NCBI GenBank assembly: GCA_903868295.1
Contig: CAIPUQ010000563.1
Span: 1-5,118, forward strand
DNA: 5,118 bases
Source of the DNA: an uncultured Roseiflexaceae bacterium
Lineage (GTDB): Bacteria > Chloroflexota > Chloroflexia > Chloroflexales > Roseiflexaceae
Reading direction: 5' to 3'
Position 1 is the stretch's first letter; each line of letters opens with the position of its first letter. The position numbers and the translations under genes are program-made. Below the pieces are notes generated by a model. The model saw only the letters and a list, made by a program, of their open reading frames with translations, was not told the DNA's origin and did no database searches. This document shows, one piece after another, positions 1 through 5,118 of the stretch.

Positions 1-139
1 CGTACGCTTGATTCCATTGACGGGGATTACGTTGCCGTTTGTGTCGTATGGTGGCTCGGCGGTGCTGATGAATTTCGTGGTGATGGCGTTGTTGGCGCGG
101 GTGTCGGTGTTGCAACGGGGGGTGGGTGAACGGTCGTGA
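1..139 (+). CDS. FtsW/RodA/SpoVE-family peptidoglycan glycosyltransferase, C-terminal fragment
   Basis: This is the last 45 codons of a gene that begins before the window, read in the frame starting at base 2 and ending at TGA 137-139. The peptide carries PLTGITLPFVSYGGSA, which closely matches the C-terminal signature of the SEDS family (FtsW, RodA, SpoVE). A hydrophobic stretch (NFVVMALLARVSVL) fits the last transmembrane helix, and a short polar tail (QRGVGERS) follows. Members of this family are polytopic membrane proteins that polymerise lipid II into glycan strands, working with a class B penicillin-binding protein in division or elongation. The fragment cannot tell FtsW from RodA, so no symbol is given. 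A 262-nt gap separates it from the next gene, which appears to have its own promoter, so the two are probably separate transcription units. The family call is confident; the paralogue is unknown. Confidence 0.85.
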   Translation, partial: VRLIPLTGITLPFVSYGGSAVLMNFVVMALLARVSVLQRGVGERS

Positions 140-293
140 TACCTGCGGCGCTGTAGGTGTGGAGCGCGGCGATTTTCTGCGCCGGCAACCTGACCCCCGC
201 GCATTGGCTGTGGAGTGCGGTGGGTGTCCGGGAACGGGAGCTGTTGCACTGCTGGGTGGCGTGTGGGGCGTGCAGCACTGGCACGGCAGAGAT

Positions 294-330
294 GGTGCGC
301 CGAGCGGTGGTTGGCGGGCCCGCACTTTTT
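294..330 (+). terminator. Possible weak Rho-independent terminator of the FtsW/RodA-like gene
   Basis: GTGCG at 295-299 can pair with CGCAC at 321-325, and a run of five T follows directly at 326-330. Inside the outer stem, CC 300-301 can pair with GG 317-318 if two bases are bulged. Alternatively, CGCC 298-301 can pair with GGCG 313-316. The stem is short and the loop is long, so the fold is ambiguous. Position, orientation and T-run fit the end of the upstream gene's transcript, about 155 nt past its stop codon. Confidence 0.35.
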
Positions 331-363
331 CCATGACTGCGTGATGGAAGAGTAAGTGCGATT

Positions 364-372
364 TGGTATGAT
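364..372 (+). promoter_or_regulatory. Extended -10 promoter (TGG-TATGAT) for the phosphomutase trio
   Basis: TATGAT at 367-372 matches five of six bases of the sigma-70 -10 consensus. It is preceded by TGG at 364-366, which gives the TGn extension. No good -35 hexamer lies 16-18 nt upstream (the bases around 343-350 read GATGGAAG), which is common for extended -10 promoters. Transcription would start near 379-380, leaving a leader of about 22 nt that is mostly the ribosome binding site. There is no room for a leader riboswitch. The assignment rests on sequence only. Confidence 0.55.
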
Positions 373-387
373 AGAAGCACAGTAACC

Positions 388-395
388 GAGAGGAG
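388..395 (+). promoter_or_regulatory. Ribosome binding site that fixes the GTG start of the phosphomutase gene
   Basis: GAGAGGAG lies six bases before GTG 402-404. It is a strong Shine-Dalgarno match and supports GTG as the start. The protein then opens with MTTLLLIRHG, which places the catalytic RHG where this family usually has it, close to the N-terminus. Confidence 0.8.
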
Positions 396-401
396 CACCA
401 C

Positions 402-1070
402 GTGACGACTTTGCTATTGATTCGTCATGGCGCTAATGACTGGGTGCATGGGCGTTTGGCTGGGCGCATCCCGGGGATCCATCTCAATGAAGAGGGGCGG
501 GCACAGGCGGTGGCGGTGGCGCAGCGGATAGCGGCGGTGCCGTTGGCGGCGGTGTATGCGAGCCCATTGGATCGGACAATGGACACGGCCGAGGCGATTG
601 TCGCTGGCCGGGACGTGCAGATTACGCAGGTGCCCGATCTGCGTGAAGTCGATTATGGCGAGTGGCAGGGTGCCGAACTCAAAGTGCTCTACGAAGACAA
701 ACGTTGGCCGGGTGTGCAGTACTACCCGAGCGGTACGCGGTTCCCCGGTGGCGAAACGCTGGGCGAATCACAGATGCGCATGGTGCGGACGCTGGATGGA
801 TTGCGGGCGCAGCATGGCGAGCACGAGGTGTTTGCGGTGGTGTCGCATGCGGATCTGATTAAGCTGGCCTGTGCGTATTACATCGGGATGCACATGGACT
901 TGTTCCAACGGCTCGAAATCGGGACGTGCTCGGTGACGGCCTTTCGGTTTACGCCGATGGGACCGCGGTTGCTGGCATTCAACGAAATGGGGACGTTGGC
1001 ACATGTGATCCCCAAACCACCCGAGCCACCTGTCGCGGAGACTGCAGCAGGAGAACCGACGAATCCATGA
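402..1070 (+). CDS. Histidine-phosphatase-fold probable phosphomutase (MSMEG_4193 family)
   Basis: The 222-residue protein belongs to the histidine phosphatase (phosphoglycerate mutase-like) superfamily. The catalytic parts are all visible: RHG at 8-10 with the phospho-acceptor His9, a second Arg58 in SPLDRT, the probable proton donor Glu82 in REVDYGEW, and the second His149 in SHAD. The N-terminal text RHGANDWVHGRLAGRIPG, with LAGR/PG spacing after RHG, resembles the MSMEG_4193 subgroup rather than glycolytic mutases. The last 20 or so residues are a Pro/Ala-rich, probably disordered tail. It starts with GTG and overlaps the DUF3090 gene by four bases (ATGA), which suggests translational coupling. 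Family knowledge: this subgroup forms a conserved trio with a DUF3090 protein and a PI-kinase-like protein, which is why a phosphomutase role was proposed. The substrate is unknown. A simple phosphatase is equally possible from sequence. Likely cytoplasmic; no signal peptide is seen. Confidence 0.88.
   Translation: MTTLLLIRHGANDWVHGRLAGRIPGIHLNEEGRAQAVAVAQRIAAVPLAAVYASPLDRTMDTAEAIVAGRDVQITQVPDLREVDYGEWQGAELKVLYEDKRWPGVQYYPSGTRFPGGETLGESQMRMVRTLDGLRAQHGEHEVFAVVSHADLIKLACAYYIGMHMDLFQRLEIGTCSVTAFRFTPMGPRLLAFNEMGTLAHVIPKPPEPPVAETAAGEPTNP
1049..1053 (+). promoter_or_regulatory. Shine-Dalgarno site inside the phosphomutase gene for the DUF3090 start
   Basis: AGGAG lies within the 3' end of the upstream gene, 13 nt before ATG 1067. 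That spacing is long, so initiation probably depends partly on ribosomes finishing the upstream gene at the overlapping ATGA. The frame is open further upstream to a GTG at 926. The peptide that this extension would add is the shadow of the phosphomutase gene and has no family resemblance, so ATG 1067 is chosen. Confidence 0.5.
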
Positions 1071-1576
1071 ACTACACCTATGAATTTGACCCTGCCGGGC
1101 ATTTGACGGTAGGAACGGTAGGCAAACCGGGCCAGCGGACGTTTTATATCCAAGCCCGCAAAGGTCGCGAGATATTAACGTTCACCGTCGAAAAAGAACA
1201 AGTCCGTGCGCTTGGGCAGGCGTTTGATCGTTTGCACGACGACATTGTGAGCAATAATCCGTTGGTGTCGACGAGTGATGATGCGGTGTTGATTCGTGAT
1301 ATGGCCTTGCTCGAGCCGTTGGAGCCGGTGTTCCGCGTGGTGCAGATGGGCTTGGGGTACGACGCCGAGCACGACACTTGTGTGTTGATTATGCAGGGGA
1401 TGAACGAAGATGAGGACGAGGATGATGCCCCGTCGGCGCGCATCAGCATCCCGCGGGAACAGGTGCGCGGGCTGAACCAGCATATCACTGCGGTGCTCAA
1501 TGGTGGGCGCGCGGTGTGCGGTAATTGTGGACGTCCCAAAGACCCAGACGGGCACTTTTGTCCGCAGATGAACTAG
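1067..1576 (+). CDS. DUF3090 family protein with C-terminal CxxC...HxC motif
   Basis: This 169-residue protein is the second member of the conserved trio. Its N-terminus contains LTVGTVGKPGQRTFYIQARKG (residues about 13-33), the hallmark of DUF3090. It continues with a mixed alpha/beta region containing EKEQVRALG, and ends in GRAVCGNCGRPKDPDGHFC. Cys151, Cys154, His163 and Cys165 are spaced CxxC-x8-HxC, which looks like a small zinc-ribbon site. An acidic run (EDEDEDD, 114-120) sits before a strand ending in ISIPREQVRGL, probably as a surface loop. No enzyme motif is visible. Family knowledge: DUF3090 proteins have no assigned biochemical function that I know of and co-occur with the phosphomutase-like and SCO1664-type kinase-like genes. 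Inference: the protein may be a partner, scaffold or substrate-presenting subunit for these two. The start is ATG 1067, overlapping the upstream stop. Confidence 0.88.
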   Translation: MNYTYEFDPAGHLTVGTVGKPGQRTFYIQARKGREILTFTVEKEQVRALGQAFDRLHDDIVSNNPLVSTSDDAVLIRDMALLEPLEPVFRVVQMGLGYDAEHDTCVLIMQGMNEDEDEDDAPSARISIPREQVRGLNQHITAVLNGGRAVCGNCGRPKDPDGHFCPQMN

Positions 1577-1601
1577 CCCGATGTGTTGATGGGGTGGAAC
1601 G

Positions 1602-2342
1602 ATGAGCAATGAACGCCCGGCTGCCAGCGTCAACGAGATATTGGCATTTTTGACCTACGCCGAACTGACGCCGCAGACTTCGATGCCGTGGAGCAGCAAC
1701 GCCACGATTCTGTGTTTGGCAACCTACCAAGAGTCGCAGGGATTGGTCATCTACAAGCCACAGCGTGGCGAACGGCCGCTGTGGGACTTTGCCCGCGGGA
1801 CATTGTGTCAACGCGAGGCGGCAGCATTTGTGGTGAGCAATGATTTGGGGTGGAACCTGGTGCCGCCGACCGTGCTGCGGGAGGGACCGTATGGCATCGG
1901 ATCGGTCCAGTTGTTCATCGAAAACGACGAACAAGAGCATTGGTTTACCATGCAAAAAGAAGGCGGCTACGAGCACTATTTGCCGCTCTTGGCAGCGTTC
2001 GATGTCATCATCAATAACGCGGACCGCAAAAGTGGTCACTGCTTGAAGGGTGCGGACGGGCGGCTGTGGGCGATTGACCATGGGGTGACGTTCCACCACG
2101 AGAACAAATTGCGCACGGTCCTCTGGGATTTGGCCGGGTCGCCGGTCCCGGCACCGTTGATGAGTGATATTGTCTTTTTGCAGCAGCGATTGACGCTGCG
2201 TGAAGGTCCGCTGAAGTTGCTCGAACAGATGCTCAGCGCCGAAGAATTGGTCGCATTGCAGCGACGGATTGACCGTTTGGTGGCCAAAGGCAAATATCCA
2301 CAACCGACGTCGGAGTGGAGTTATCCGTGGCCGCCAGTCTGA
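1602..2342 (+). CDS. SCO1664 family protein, PI3/4-kinase-like probable kinase
   Basis: The 246-residue protein matches the SCO1664 family, which is distantly related to phosphatidylinositol 3-/4-kinases. Kinase-like landmarks run in order: YKP with Lys52 as candidate ATP-binding lysine; LWDFARGTL (60-68) followed by REAAAF with Glu72 as its possible partner; GWNLVPPTVLREGPYGIGSVQLF (83-105), the conserved centre; AFDVIINNADRKSGHCL (132-148), with Asp141 and Asn138/139 as the catalytic-loop equivalent; and IDHGVTFH (158-165), where Asp159 is the likely metal-binding counterpart of DFG. The end YPWPPV is typical of the family. It starts at ATG 1602 after a GGGGTGG (1591-1597) that is only a modest Shine-Dalgarno. 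The 25-nt gap to the DUF3090 stop suggests one transcript. What it phosphorylates is unknown: a lipid, a small molecule and a protein are all possible. All landmark residues are intact, so an active enzyme is plausible. Residue roles are inferred by analogy. Confidence 0.87.
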   Translation: MSNERPAASVNEILAFLTYAELTPQTSMPWSSNATILCLATYQESQGLVIYKPQRGERPLWDFARGTLCQREAAAFVVSNDLGWNLVPPTVLREGPYGIGSVQLFIENDEQEHWFTMQKEGGYEHYLPLLAAFDVIINNADRKSGHCLKGADGRLWAIDHGVTFHHENKLRTVLWDLAGSPVPAPLMSDIVFLQQRLTLREGPLKLLEQMLSAEELVALQRRIDRLVAKGKYPQPTSEWSYPWPPV

Positions 2343-2378
2343 TGGAACGGAACGGCGCTGGTGGGAGTCTCTGGAGGG

Positions 2379-2384
2379 AAGGAG
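2379..2384 (+). promoter_or_regulatory. Ribosome binding site that decides the reductase start
   Basis: AAGGAG, at the 3' end of the purine-rich stretch 2373-2384, lies five bases before ATG 2390. An in-frame ATG at 2315 would add 25 residues (MELSVAASL...) that overlap the kinase gene's 3' end and precede the FAD fold with no family resemblance. ATG 2390 is therefore the better start. Confidence 0.8.
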
Positions 2385-2389
2385 CAATC

Positions 2390-3781
2390 ATGACAACACG
2401 TGGTACAGAACAACGCCCGCTGTGGGTCGCCGTCATCGGTGCAGGCCCGGCGGGATTTTATGCGGTAGAGGCGCTCCTCAAAAACGATGCGCAGGTACGG
2501 GTCGACATCATTGAACGCTTGCCCACACCGTTTGGGTTGGTGCGCTCGGGCGTTGCGCCTGATCACCAGTCAATCAAAGGCGTGACGCGCATCTATGACA
2601 AATTGTTGGCTGACCCACGGGTGCGTTATTTTGGGAACGTGTCGATGGGGACGGACATCTCGCACGACGAACTGCTGACCTACTATGACCAGATTATCTA
2701 TGCGGTCGGGGCGCAATCTGACCGCAAGATGGGCATCCCGGGCGAAGATTTGATTGGCAGTGCGCCGGCGACCAGCTTTGTGGGCTGGTACAACGGGCAC
2801 CCGTATTACCGCAACAGCCAGTTCAACCTCGATACGCATCAGCGCGTGGTGGTAATTGGCAACGGCAACGTGGCAATGGATGTGACGCGGGCGTTGGTTG
2901 CGCCGGTAGATACGTTGGCGACGACCGACATGGCCGATCATGCAATCGCGGGACTGCGTGCCTCGACGGTGACGCAAGTGGTTGTCGTCGGTCGGCGTGG
3001 GCCGGTGCAGGCGGCGTTCACGACGCCCGAGCTGAAGGAATTCGGCGAACTCGACGGTGTCGATGTGATGCTCGATGCAGCGGATTTCGCACTCGATCCG
3101 GTCAGTGCTGCACAGCTCGCCGAAAACAAGGTCGCGGGACGCAATCACGACGTGATGCAGGGGTATCTGGCACGGGGCTTGCATGGCGCTGCCAAGAGCA
3201 TCCACATGCAGTTCCTCTGGTCACCGATCGAGATTGTGGGTCAGAACGGCCACGTGACCGGGGTGGTGCTGGAGCGCAATCAGCTGGTCGACGACGGGAA
3301 CGGCAATGTCAAAGCCGAGGGCACTGGTGCGACACGCACCATCAGCTGCGGGATGGTATTGCGCTCGGTTGGGTATCGAAGCGTGGCCTTGCCGGGAGTG
3401 CCGTTCGACGAGAAGCGCGGGCTGATCCCGAATGTGGACGGTCGGGTGATTGATGTCGCTAACCGGACGCCCATCGAACGGACGTATGTGGTGGGTTGGG
3501 CCAAACGTGGACCGTCGGGCATTATCGGCACCAACAAGCCCGATTCGGTGGCGACGGTGACCAGCATGAAGGCCGACTGGGAATCGTTGCAGGGCATCCC
3601 CGATACATATCGGGACGGTGCTGCGGTGGCGACGTTGCTCCACTCGCGGAGTGCCCAGGTGGTCACGTATGCAGACTGGCAAACACTCGATGCCCACGAG
3701 ACGAGCCGTGGCGTAGCCCAACAACGGCCACGGGTGAAGGTCGTCGATGTGAAGGAAATGCTCGAGATCATCAAACGATAA
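2390..3781 (+). CDS. Ferredoxin-NADP+ reductase, adrenodoxin reductase / FprA type
   Basis: The 463-residue flavoprotein has the length of FprA and mature adrenodoxin reductase. The N-terminal Rossmann segment VAVIGAGPAGFYA (13-25) binds FAD. It is followed by ERLPTPFGLVRSGVAPDHQSIK (42-63), highly characteristic of this family. A second dinucleotide fold, VVVIGNGNVAMDVTRAL (153-169), with VVGRRGPVQAAFT (199-211), is the NADP site; Arg202 and Arg203 are the likely 2'-phosphate contacts. The C-terminal GWAKRGPSGIIGTNKPDS (369-386) is the family's flavin-proximal signature. The enzyme moves electrons between NADPH and ferredoxin, in either direction depending on the partner. It follows the kinase-like gene by 47 nt with no visible promoter, so it may share the trio's transcript. 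A strong hairpin terminator follows directly. No ferredoxin gene is in the window, so the electron partner is unknown. Cytoplasmic; no signal peptide. Confidence 0.93.
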   Translation: MTTRGTEQRPLWVAVIGAGPAGFYAVEALLKNDAQVRVDIIERLPTPFGLVRSGVAPDHQSIKGVTRIYDKLLADPRVRYFGNVSMGTDISHDELLTYYDQIIYAVGAQSDRKMGIPGEDLIGSAPATSFVGWYNGHPYYRNSQFNLDTHQRVVVIGNGNVAMDVTRALVAPVDTLATTDMADHAIAGLRASTVTQVVVVGRRGPVQAAFTTPELKEFGELDGVDVMLDAADFALDPVSAAQLAENKVAGRNHDVMQGYLARGLHGAAKSIHMQFLWSPIEIVGQNGHVTGVVLERNQLVDDGNGNVKAEGTGATRTISCGMVLRSVGYRSVALPGVPFDEKRGLIPNVDGRVIDVANRTPIERTYVVGWAKRGPSGIIGTNKPDSVATVTSMKADWESLQGIPDTYRDGAAVATLLHSRSAQVVTYADWQTLDAHETSRGVAQQRPRVKVVDVKEMLEIIKR

Positions 3782-3789
3782 ACGAAAAC

Positions 3790-3826
3790 AACCACCCCCC
3801 GCGTGCGCGACACGCGGGGGGTGGTT
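3790..3826. terminator. Strong bidirectional Rho-independent terminator between convergent operons
   Basis: A perfect 16-bp inverted repeat (arms 3790-3805 and 3811-3826) encloses the 5-nt loop CGCGA. It begins nine bases after the reductase stop and ends 15 bases before the minus-strand stop at 3842. On the plus strand the stem ends in TT and continues TTGT. On the minus strand the stem is followed by G-TTTT-CGTT. Both sides therefore have a short T-tract, and the element can end transcription from both directions. Confidence 0.9.
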
Positions 3827-3841
3827 TTGTGTGGCCACGCG

Positions 3842-4654
3842 CTAGGATGTAAGACGATATTTGGCGACTACCGGATAGTGATCGCTGGGGAAACGGCCTG
3901 CGGGGGACTGCAGGGTGATGATATGCGCCGAGATAGCTGCGAGGCGACGCTCGGGGTCGCGGAGCAGGATCCAATCGATGCGAGCGTCGTCGCGCTCGCC
4001 AGAGATGTTAGGCCAGGCTGCGCCACGGAATCCGTGGAAGGTCATCACACCCGTGCCGTCGCGGTGACCGGCGGCCTGCCAGCTGTCGACGAACCCGGCG
4101 GCGCATGCTTTGGCGTGCGCGGGGCTGTCGGGCGGTGTGTTGAAATCGCCCATCACGATCGTGGGCAGGTGCGCCAGATGGGCAAGCTGCTGGGTGATGA
4201 CGTCGATCGAGGCGATGCGTGACTGGGCACCGATGTGGTCGAGGTGGGTGTTGCAGACGCAGATGTCTTGACCAGTCAGACGGTGACGCAGCACGACATA
4301 ATTGGCTACACGCATCCACGAGGTGTCCCACGAGCGTGACGGGACGCGGGGTGTCAGACTCAGGTGAAATGCGCCTGAAGACTGCAGGTGGAAGAGGCTG
4401 GTCCGCCAGGCGATGGCGGCGTATTCGTACGGTGTGTGGTTGCCGTATGGCAACCCGCTGGTGATGGTGTGCTCGGGGAAGGTGGTACCGAGCCACTGGC
4501 GTTGGACGTCCATGCATTCTTGGACGCCGACGATGTCGGCAGCGAGCACTTGGAGCGTCTCGGCCAAAAACGCCTGGCGCTGTGACCATGCATCTGCGCC
4601 GTCATTGGCGTTGGCGTTGCGCAAATTGGCAGAACAGAACGTCAACTGGTGCAT
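3842..4654 (-). CDS. Endonuclease/exonuclease/phosphatase (EEP) fold protein
   Basis: This 270-residue protein shows the motif series of the metal-dependent EEP superfamily: SANLRN with Asn10; VGVQE with the Mg-binding Glu46; NTHLDH with His137 and Asp139; MGDFN with Asp170 and Asn172; RIDWIL with Asp227; and a terminal PSDHYPVVA with Asp258 and catalytic His259. All catalytic positions are present, so it should be an active phosphodiesterase or phosphomonoesterase. Length and the lack of extra domains fit the compact bacterial EEP-1-like group, not exonuclease III, whose DNA-binding context is missing. Substrates in this superfamily include nucleic acids, sphingomyelin and inositol phosphates, and the sequence does not pick one. 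The start ATG (complement of 4652-4654) follows AAAGGA (4660-4665) with a 5-nt spacer. It lies 15 nt downstream of the IolE-like gene and is surely co-transcribed with it. No signal peptide is visible, so it is probably cytoplasmic. Confidence 0.9.
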   Translation of the reverse strand: MHQLTFCSANLRNANANDGADAWSQRQAFLAETLQVLAADIVGVQECMDVQRQWLGTTFPEHTITSGLPYGNHTPYEYAAIAWRTSLFHLQSSGAFHLSLTPRVPSRSWDTSWMRVANYVVLRHRLTGQDICVCNTHLDHIGAQSRIASIDVITQQLAHLAHLPTIVMGDFNTPPDSPAHAKACAAGFVDSWQAAGHRDGTGVMTFHGFRGAAWPNISGERDDARIDWILLRDPERRLAAISAHIITLQSPAGRFPSDHYPVVAKYRLTS

Positions 4655-4659
4655 GGGGT

Positions 4660-4665
4660 TCCTTT
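4660..4665 (-). promoter_or_regulatory. Ribosome binding site of the EEP-family gene
   Basis: On the minus strand, AAAGGA precedes the ATG by five bases (ACCCC). It sits in the 15-nt gap after the TAG stop of the upstream sugar-isomerase-like gene and fixes the start codon. Confidence 0.75.
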
Positions 4666-4669
4666 ATGG

Positions 4670-5118
4670 CTAGATGCCGATGGTTTGGAGGAAGGTACGG
4701 TTACGCGCAGCACTGTCACGCGGGGCACCCATGCCGGGGAGGACGTCTTGTTCGACGACGACCCAGCCGGTATAGCCGATGGTATCGAGGGCTGCATTGA
4801 TTGCATCGAATTGTATCGCACCTTGGCCGAGCTCACAAAAAATCCCCGCTTGGAGTGCGGCGAAATAATCGCCTTTGGTACTGCGCATGGTGTCGGCGAC
4901 GCGGGGGTGACAGTCTTTGAAGTGGACGAGACGGATGTGTGGTGCAAAGGTGTGGAGGAGCGCGACGATGTCGGTATCATTGTTGCCCGAGCCATAGAGC
5001 ATGTGGCCGGTGTCGAAGACAAGCCCGAGCAGGTCGGTGTCGAGGTGATGGAGAAACCGTTGCACTTCGTCTGGCGTCTCGATGATGCCTGCGCAGTGAT
5101 GGTGGAACGCACTCTGCA
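4670..5118 (-). CDS. IolE-like xylose-isomerase-fold (TIM barrel) protein, 5' end outside window
   Basis: The frame is open from the right edge to TAG at 4670-4672, giving about 148 C-terminal residues. The 5' end lies beyond the window. The GTG at 5063-5065 is internal, because the codons before it read QSAFHHHCAGIIETPDE, matching the HxH...ET.xE segment of the family. Further landmarks are LVFDTGHMLYG, IRLVHFKDC, GIFCELGQG and GWVVVEQDVLPGMG. Together these resemble IolE (inosose dehydratase) and related sugar phosphate isomerases/epimerases of the xylose-isomerase-like TIM-barrel family. Glu in FHHH...IIET, Asp/His in DTGH, His in HFKD and Glu in VVEQD are candidate metal or substrate ligands. 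Inosose dehydratase removes water from 2-keto-myo-inositol, but relatives act on other keto-sugars, so the exact substrate is open. It is the upstream member of a two-gene minus-strand operon with the EEP protein. The promoter is not in the window. Confidence 0.85.
   Translation of the reverse strand, partial: QSAFHHHCAGIIETPDEVQRFLHHLDTDLLGLVFDTGHMLYGSGNNDTDIVALLHTFAPHIRLVHFKDCHPRVADTMRSTKGDYFAALQAGIFCELGQGAIQFDAINAALDTIGYTGWVVVEQDVLPGMGAPRDSAARNRTFLQTIGI

Larger units (their letters stand above)
140..401. other. Non-coding gap between the FtsW/RodA-like gene and the phosphomutase gene
   Basis: I find no credible gene in these 262 nt. The open frames on both strands give low-complexity peptides rich in Pro/Thr/Ser or Gly/Arg/Trp, with no family resemblance. 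The left part is G-rich on the plus strand and contains small inverted repeats, such as CGTGC 269-273 with GCACG 281-285 around a 7-nt loop. The right part holds a possible terminator (294-330), an extended -10 promoter (364-372) and the ribosome binding site of the phosphomutase gene. I see no tRNA or recognisable structured RNA family. Confidence 0.6.

Noticed and set aside
222..256. Four GGG runs as a possible G-quadruplex
   Set aside because: The last loop would be about 15 nt long and the runs are only three G each. In G-rich DNA this is expected by chance.
126..344. Plus-strand open frame of 72 codons in the gap
   Set aside because: It overlaps the SEDS gene end in another frame, lacks a good ribosome binding site, and gives a Gly/Arg/Trp-rich peptide without family resemblance.
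27..401. Minus-strand open frame of 124 codons across the FtsW/RodA-like end and the non-coding gap
   Set aside because: It runs antisense over a real coding end, has Pro/Thr/Ser/His-rich low-complexity composition with no recognisable domain, and would start inside the ribosome binding region of the phosphomutase gene.
926..1066. N-terminal extension of the DUF3090 protein from GTG 926
   Set aside because: The extra 47 residues overlap the phosphomutase gene in another frame and look unlike DUF3090 N-termini. ATG 1067 gives the family start and an ATGA overlap.
1497..2387. Long minus-strand open frame (296 codons) opposite the kinase-like gene
   Set aside because: It is a shadow of the SCO1664-family gene: Arg/Gln/His-rich, without domains, and the plus-strand product has clear family motifs.
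3599..3614. Palindrome CCCGATA-CA-TATCGGG resembling an operator
   Set aside because: It lies inside the reductase coding sequence far from any start codon and occurs once, so chance is the simplest explanation.

Overview
The window looks like chromosomal DNA of a moderately GC-rich bacterium. My best guess is Chloroflexota, with Actinomycetota second. The guess rests on a gene trio (phosphomutase-like protein, DUF3090 protein, SCO1664-family kinase-like protein) that I know mainly from Actinobacteria and to a lesser extent Chloroflexi, on an adrenodoxin-reductase-type ferredoxin reductase, and on the FtsW/RodA-type C-terminus at the left edge. I could not run a taxonomic search. I see no mobile element, CRISPR array, tRNA or rRNA.

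Layout, left to right. (1) Positions 1-139 are the last 45 codons of an FtsW/RodA/SpoVE-family cell-wall glycosyltransferase, plus strand. (2) Positions 140-401 are non-coding. They hold a possible weak terminator and, close to the next gene, an extended -10 promoter and a strong Shine-Dalgarno site. (3) Positions 402-2342 are the three-gene module on the plus strand: a histidine-phosphatase-fold probable phosphomutase, a DUF3090 protein with a C-terminal CxxC...HxC motif, and a PI3/4-kinase-like SCO1664-family protein. The first two overlap by ATGA and the third follows after 25 nt. (4) Positions 2390-3781 are an FprA-type ferredoxin-NADP+ reductase, probably in the same transcription unit (47-nt gap). 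(5) A near-perfect 16-bp hairpin at 3790-3826 is a bidirectional terminator between convergent units. (6) On the minus strand, an IolE-like sugar isomerase/inosose dehydratase family protein (truncated by the right edge) is followed after 15 nt by an endonuclease/exonuclease/phosphatase-fold protein. These two form a small operon.

The most interesting part is the trio. A predicted phosphate-transferring kinase-like protein, a predicted phosphate-handling histidine-phosphatase protein and a possible metal-binding partner are co-transcribed. The family set is catalogued as a conserved module, but its substrate and pathway are, to my knowledge, undetermined. Here it sits next to a ferredoxin reductase. 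The mycothiol ligase gene mshC, which often accompanies the trio in Actinobacteria, is not within this window.
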